Source: Sphingobacterium sp. GVS05A (GTDB lineage Bacteria > Bacteroidota > Bacteroidia > Sphingobacteriales > Sphingobacteriaceae). From it: a stretch of DNA of 64,000 nucleotides. Location: the NCBI RefSeq assembly GCF_019969845.1, contig NZ_JAHXYR010000003.1, forward strand, positions 248,001-312,000, in the 5' to 3' direction. This document shows positions 60,386 through 64,000 of the stretch, piece by piece (position 1 is the first letter of the stretch; the number at the start of each line of letters is the position of its first letter). A program made the translations under genes and the position numbers. Under the pieces are notes generated by a model. The model ran no database searches and was not told the DNA's origin. It saw only the letters and a list, made by a program, of their open reading frames with translations.

Positions 60386-61144
60386 ATGAGATTTTTAAAA
60401 GTTTGTTTAGTAACAGTATTTTGTTTTTTGCAGATCATGGCATTTGCAGCTAAACCGGAGTATAAATATGTTCAGATTGTTACCGACAAGGGAATCTGTG
60501 TATTACGCTTGTATAATGCAACACCAAAACATCGGGATAACTTTGTGAAATTAGCAAAAAGCAAATATTATGATGCGACCCTGTTCCATCGGGTTATTCA
60601 GAATTTTATGATACAGGGTGGTGACCCAGATTCAAGAAATGCGGTTGGTGGAGCTCAGCTAGGCAACGGAGGTCCCGGTTATACCATTCCTTCGGAAATC
60701 CAGGATGGACTATTCCACAAGAAGGGGACAATAGGTGCCGCCCGGGACAATAACCCTGCGAAAGCATCTTCTGGATCTCAATTCTACCTTGTTCAGGGCA
60801 AAGTATTCACCCCTGAAGATCTCAGCCGATTAGAACAGACACGGATGAACGGAAAGAAATTTTCTGAAGCACAACGTCAGGCCTATACAACAGTAGGCGG
60901 AGCTCCACATCTGGACTGGAACTATACGGTATTTGGTGAATTGGTTCAGGGAATAGAAATTATCGACCAGATTGCGGCGGTGAAGACCGACAAACATGAT
61001 CGACCGGAAGTAGATCAAAAAATGAGCATGCACGTGTTGACCAGACGTGAAGCACTTAATCTGGAACGCGAGCTGAAAGGCCTGAAGCCTCAAACAGGTT
61101 TCTTTACCAAAATAGGTGATCTATTCTCATCTAAAGATTATTAA
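60386..61144 (+). CDS. secreted cyclophilin-type peptidyl-prolyl isomerase
   Basis: This 252-residue protein has a signal peptide (about 1-21, IMAFAA), so it acts in the periplasm. The cyclophilin core includes LFHRVIQNFMIQGGDP, GPGYTIPSEI, KKGTIGAARDNNPAKASSGSQFYLVQG and WNYTVFGELVQGIEII. The catalytic Arg is in FHRV. An insert (RLEQTRMNGKKFSEAQRQAYTT) makes it longer than PpiA, common in Bacteroidota. It follows the hypothetical gene by three bases. Confidence 0.92.
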   Translation: MRFLKVCLVTVFCFLQIMAFAAKPEYKYVQIVTDKGICVLRLYNATPKHRDNFVKLAKSKYYDATLFHRVIQNFMIQGGDPDSRNAVGGAQLGNGGPGYTIPSEIQDGLFHKKGTIGAARDNNPAKASSGSQFYLVQGKVFTPEDLSRLEQTRMNGKKFSEAQRQAYTTVGGAPHLDWNYTVFGELVQGIEIIDQIAAVKTDKHDRPEVDQKMSMHVLTRREALNLERELKGLKPQTGFFTKIGDLFSSKDY

Positions 61145-61192
61145 AAGGTGTAAAGTTTCAAATCTAATATCTCAATACTCATATCTAAACAA

Positions 61193-61960
61193 ATGAAAAT
61201 AGTAACCTATAATGTGAATGGTTTGCGGGCCGCTTTAAAGAAAGATTGGTTAGGCTGGTTGAAAAATGTGAATGCAGATGTCATATGTCTTCAAGAGATT
61301 AAAGCCACTCCTGATCAAATTCCGGAAGTTGCTTTGCTGGAAGAAATGGGTTATGAGCATTACTGGTATCCGGCACAGAAAAAGGGATATAGTGGCGTGG
61401 CCATCTTCAGTAAAATTACTCCTACACATGTCGAATATGGTTGTGGTCATGAAGATTATGATTTTGAAGGCCGTATCATTCGTGCTGATTTTGATAAAGT
61501 GTCAGTGATGAGTACTTATTTCCCTTCCGGAACAACAGGAGATGTTCGACAGGATTTTAAATATCGTTTTTTGGATGATTTCCAGTTATATAGCAATAAA
61601 TTGTTAGTTGAAAAGCCTAATTTGGTTGTATGTGGTGACTATAATATCTGTCATCGCGCTATTGATATCCATAATCCAAAATCGAATGCAAACTCTTCAG
61701 GATTTTTGCCGGAAGAACGCGAATGGATGGAAAACTTTATCAATTCGGGATACATTGACTCTTTCCGTCATTTGAATCCGGAACCGCATAACTATACCTG
61801 GTGGAGCTATCGTGCTGGTGCACGTTCCAGAAATTTGGGTTGGCGCATCGATTATAATATGGTGTCAAAACCGTTAGAGGCGCAGATCAGATCTTCACAG
61901 ATTTTAGCAAATGCGGTTCATTCGGACCATTGCCCGGTTCTGTTGGAACTGGATGTGTAG
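61193..61960 (+). CDS. xth: exodeoxyribonuclease III / AP endonuclease
   Basis: This 255-residue enzyme belongs to the exonuclease III (Xth) family, which repairs abasic sites and 3' blocks. MKIVTYNVNGLRA gives Asn7, CLQEIKA gives Glu35, VVCGDYNICH gives Asp149 and Asn151, and VHSDHCPVL gives the terminal Asp245-His246. All active-site motifs are intact and the length is normal. It is probably its own unit, 48 bp after the cyclophilin gene. Confidence 0.95.
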   Translation: MKIVTYNVNGLRAALKKDWLGWLKNVNADVICLQEIKATPDQIPEVALLEEMGYEHYWYPAQKKGYSGVAIFSKITPTHVEYGCGHEDYDFEGRIIRADFDKVSVMSTYFPSGTTGDVRQDFKYRFLDDFQLYSNKLLVEKPNLVVCGDYNICHRAIDIHNPKSNANSSGFLPEEREWMENFINSGYIDSFRHLNPEPHNYTWWSYRAGARSRNLGWRIDYNMVSKPLEAQIRSSQILANAVHSDHCPVLLELDV

Positions 61961-62067
61961 ATAAGAGTGACCTCGCAAAAAAGATATGTTGTCTAGAAAA
62001 TAAAAGAGAAGCCCCTAAGTATTGGATATTTGAAAAGCGGTGGCGGGGGATATGAATGAATTTAAAG

Positions 62068-62109
62068 AAAAACAGGGGTAGCCGAACATTTTCGGATACC
62101 CCTGTTTTT
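62068..62109. terminator. bidirectional terminator between xth and the Mrp gene
   Basis: AAAAACAGGGGTA (62068-62080) pairs with TACCCCTGTTTTT (62097-62109), and inside them CCGAA pairs with TTCGG. The A and T flanks suit both convergent genes. Confidence 0.92.
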
Positions 62110-62187
62110 ATGGAAGTGGTATGTTGATCAATCCATTAAATGGAGTTCGACTGTTTAGTCGGTCCGGTGTCTCAATAGCTGTTATAT

Positions 62188-63249
62188 TTAAATCTGACTA
62201 TGGATGATGGAGAGTTGTTGCGCAACCTTCTCCGCAATCGTCAGGAATGATTTTGTTACAGGATCTTCTTGATCTATTGCGACAGGGAAACCGTTGTCTC
62301 CGGCATCAGAAATCCCTTTAAGCAATGGTATTTCGCCAAGGAATGGTACTTTATATTCTTCGGCTAAACGTTTTCCACCATCTTTACCAAAGATATAGTA
62401 TTTGTTATCAGGTAGTTCTGCCGGTGTAAAATAAGCCATATTTTCAACCACTCCCAAGAGCGGAATATTGATACTGTCCATTAAAAACATGCCGATTCCT
62501 TTGACAGCATCGGCTAGCGCTACCTGCTGCGGTGTGGTGACAATAACTGCTCCGGCGATTGGGAAAGTCTGTGATACCGTGATATGGATGTCACCGGTTC
62601 CCGGTGGCATATCGACAACAAGATAATCCAGTTCACCCCAATTGGCATCATTGAAAAGTTGTTTGATGGCCGAGGTGGTCATTGGGCCACGCCATGGAAT
62701 AGGTTGGTTGGGATCCGTAAAGAAACCAATTGAAAGTAGTTTTAGACCAAATTTTTCAAGTGGTTCAATTTTAACCTGGCCATCAGGCATCTCAACAGAT
62801 CCGGGTTTGGCTCCTTCCAATCCGAACATCATCGGTAGTGATGGACCATAGATATCGGCGTCCAATAGACCTGTTTTTGCTCCCTTGGAATGAAGTGCAA
62901 GTGCCAAGTTCGCAGCGACTGTTGATTTTCCAACACCGCCCTTACCTGATGAAACCAGAATGATGTTTTTAATCCCTGAAACCTGAGCGCCCTGTTTACC
63001 GACCACATTGGAAGTCATGTTGATCTGAACTTCAAGATTTTTATCAATAAAATGTGCTATGGCGTTGCGGCAAGCATGCTCTATATGGTCTTTTAGTGGA
63101 CAGGCGGGGGTAGTCAATATGACATCGAAGGCAATTTTTTGGTCTTCGATCTGAATATTTTGAATCATATTCAATGTTACAAGATCCTTTTTTAGATCAG
63201 GCTCTTCAACATAGGATAATGCATTTAATACTTGTTCTTTGGTAACCAT
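62188..63249 (-). CDS. Mrp/NBP35-family iron-sulfur carrier ATPase
   Basis: This 353-residue P-loop ATPase has an N-terminal MIP18/DUF59 domain (about 5-80, with TTPACPLKDHI) and a deviant Walker domain with VSSGKGGVGKST (102-110), TGLLDADIYGPSLPMMFG and LDYLVVDMPPGTGDIHITVSQ. It is expected to carry or insert Fe-S clusters. The usual C-terminal CxxC pair is absent: the region reads VENMAYFTPAELPDNKYYIFG, which I recall as common in Bacteroidota. It converges with xth. Confidence 0.92.
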   Translation of the reverse strand: MVTKEQVLNALSYVEEPDLKKDLVTLNMIQNIQIEDQKIAFDVILTTPACPLKDHIEHACRNAIAHFIDKNLEVQINMTSNVVGKQGAQVSGIKNIILVSSGKGGVGKSTVAANLALALHSKGAKTGLLDADIYGPSLPMMFGLEGAKPGSVEMPDGQVKIEPLEKFGLKLLSIGFFTDPNQPIPWRGPMTTSAIKQLFNDANWGELDYLVVDMPPGTGDIHITVSQTFPIAGAVIVTTPQQVALADAVKGIGMFLMDSINIPLLGVVENMAYFTPAELPDNKYYIFGKDGGKRLAEEYKVPFLGEIPLLKGISDAGDNGFPVAIDQEDPVTKSFLTIAEKVAQQLSIIHSQI

Positions 63250-63330
63250 CTATTATTCATTTGAAATCATGGAATACAAAACTACTCATTGCCGATCAAT
63301 TTCATGTCATTTGTTTGTTTTTAATGGAAT

Positions 63331-63495
63331 TTAGATCGTTGTAACTGTTCCCTGTTTATGATGTAGGGGTTGTCCAAAAACACTGAACAAATCCTTGACA
63401 ACTCTATAGCGTGGTATAGTGAATGCGCTGGGATAACTTTTGACGGAGATAGTTTTTATATTGGCCAGAAAATCGCCTGATAATCTTGTCTTCAT
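63331..63495 (-). CDS. possible small protein, 54 residues
   Basis: A short frame upstream of the Mrp gene on the same strand starts with ATG (63495) and encodes MKTRLSGDFLANIKTISVKS, continuing with SAFTIPRYRVVKDLF and ending at a TAA (63331-63333). It is hydrophilic, with no leader, cysteine motif or known domain. Codon use looks ordinary for the neighbours, which is why I list it, but a frame of this length can arise by chance. It lies 81 bp upstream of the Mrp start. Confidence 0.3.
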   Translation of the reverse strand: MKTRLSGDFLANIKTISVKSYPSAFTIPRYRVVKDLFSVFGQPLHHKQGTVTTI

Positions 63496-63548
63496 TCTAA
63501 TTGGGGTTTTAAATAAGCTGTGCTTCGGATGGTTTCCGGGTAATTATA

Positions 63549-63580
63549 ATTGTATATAAAGGCAAATTTATCTAAGTTTG
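63549..63580 (+). promoter_or_regulatory. promoter of the AsmA-like gene
   Basis: ATTG (63549-63552), a 20-nt spacer and TAAGTTTG (63573-63580) lie 37 nt before the ATG. The spacing and the 14-mer TTTATCTAAGTTTG are identical to the M16 peptidase promoter. Confidence 0.6.
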
Positions 63581-63617
63581 ACTATTGATATGCATGGATT
63601 TGCATGAAATTGTAATT

Positions 63618-64000
63618 ATGTCCAATCGATTTATAACAACACTGAAGTCCCGCAAGTGGCGATGGCTTTACATTACTTTGGCTGTTTTCTTGATTTTGGT
63701 AATCGCAGCAGGTACTTATGCTTACCAAAAGAGAGACGGGATGCTCATGGGGGCAATCAATAAAGCAAAAGCTAAGCTGTTGGAAAAGTATGATATGGAT
63801 TTGAAAATTCAATATTATGCTTTTCAGGGAATTAATGCAGTGCAGTTTAAAAATATACAGTTGTTACCTAAAAATAGGGAGCCGCTGGCACAGATTAATG
63901 ATCTGACTGTATCTGTTAAATTATGGCCCCTTTTATTCGGTGATGTAAAGCTTGGGGAGGTTATTCTGGACAATGCAACAGTGTCTTTGGTCAAGAAAGA
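63618..64000 (+). CDS. AsmA-like envelope protein, N-terminal fragment
   Basis: The gene runs off the right edge after 127 complete codons. A single N-terminal membrane helix (about 15-37, WLYITLAVFLILVIAAGTYA) is followed by an amphipathic beta-rich region: KYDMDLKIQYYAFQGINAVQFKNIQLLP, then INDLTVSVKLWPLLFGDVKLGEVILDNATVSLVKK. The pattern of a membrane anchor followed by 'LxVxxxLxPLLxGxxxLxxVxLxxxxxxL' matches AsmA/TamB-like proteins, which form long grooves for lipid transport across the periplasm. The family assignment rests on this fragment only. Confidence 0.65.
   Translation, partial: MSNRFITTLKSRKWRWLYITLAVFLILVIAAGTYAYQKRDGMLMGAINKAKAKLLEKYDMDLKIQYYAFQGINAVQFKNIQLLPKNREPLAQINDLTVSVKLWPLLFGDVKLGEVILDNATVSLVKK

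Larger units (their letters stand above)
63250..63617. other. intergenic region with a possible small gene
   Basis: This 368-bp gap lies between the starts of the leftward Mrp gene and the rightward AsmA-like gene. It contains a 54-codon minus-strand frame and the promoter of the AsmA-like gene, both listed separately. I saw no strong hairpin. Confidence 0.6.

Overview
The window reads as a chromosomal segment of a Bacteroidota species, most likely a Sphingobacterium-like member of the Sphingobacteriaceae. The signs are several SusC/SusD outer-membrane uptake pairs, Bacteroidota-type promoters (TTTG, about 20 nt, TAnnTTTG), almost no Shine-Dalgarno sequences, lipoproteins with short lipoboxes, and lineage-typical genes such as a DUF5683 protein, a DUF5684-LepB fusion and DUF2911. 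No insertion sequence, prophage, CRISPR array or rRNA was seen.

Positions 1-30100 are an accessory region devoted to scavenging cell-wall glycans. It opens with a truncated SusC gene on the minus strand. A long plus-strand series follows: SusCD pair 1 with a peptidoglycan amidase; SusCD pair 2 with a DUF4397 lipoprotein and a NAGPA-type phosphodiester glycosidase lipoprotein; NamZ (exo-N-acetylmuramidase) with SusCD pair 3; then a metallophosphoesterase/beta-propeller protein, a GH9 enzyme, a NodB-like deacetylase, MurQ and a sodium/solute symporter. A plausible path is NamZ releasing MurNAc, SusCD moving muropeptides or sugars across the outer membrane, the symporter crossing the inner membrane, and MurQ turning MurNAc-6-phosphate into GlcNAc-6-phosphate. 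The MurNAc kinase this requires is not in the window. A shared half-site, GCATAAAAnnGCA or a close variant, lies upstream of four transcription units here, which suggests one regulon. The GH9 and NodB-like frames are joined by a canonical A AAA AAG slippery heptamer directly before the GH9 stop codon.

Positions 27199-35081 hold purine nucleoside phosphorylase, a putative porin, a four-gene tRNA-Val array, a PagL-like lipid A deacylase and an M16 peptidase. Positions 35435-43833 form a core block: FMN reductase, parA, parB, a DUF5683 protein, dapB, lepB, pdxJ, a CdaA-type diadenylate cyclase and a DUF2911 protein.

Positions 44067-64000 are mostly housekeeping and stress genes: a sugar MFS transporter, a histidine kinase/DinB/thioesterase operon, gltX, an EmrAB-like efflux pair with an AraC regulator, a SNF2 helicase, dapF, an HtrA protease, a low-molecular-weight phosphatase, a cyclophilin, exonuclease III, an Mrp ATPase, and the start of an AsmA-like gene cut by the right edge. 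Many units end in clear hairpin terminators, several of them shared by convergent genes.
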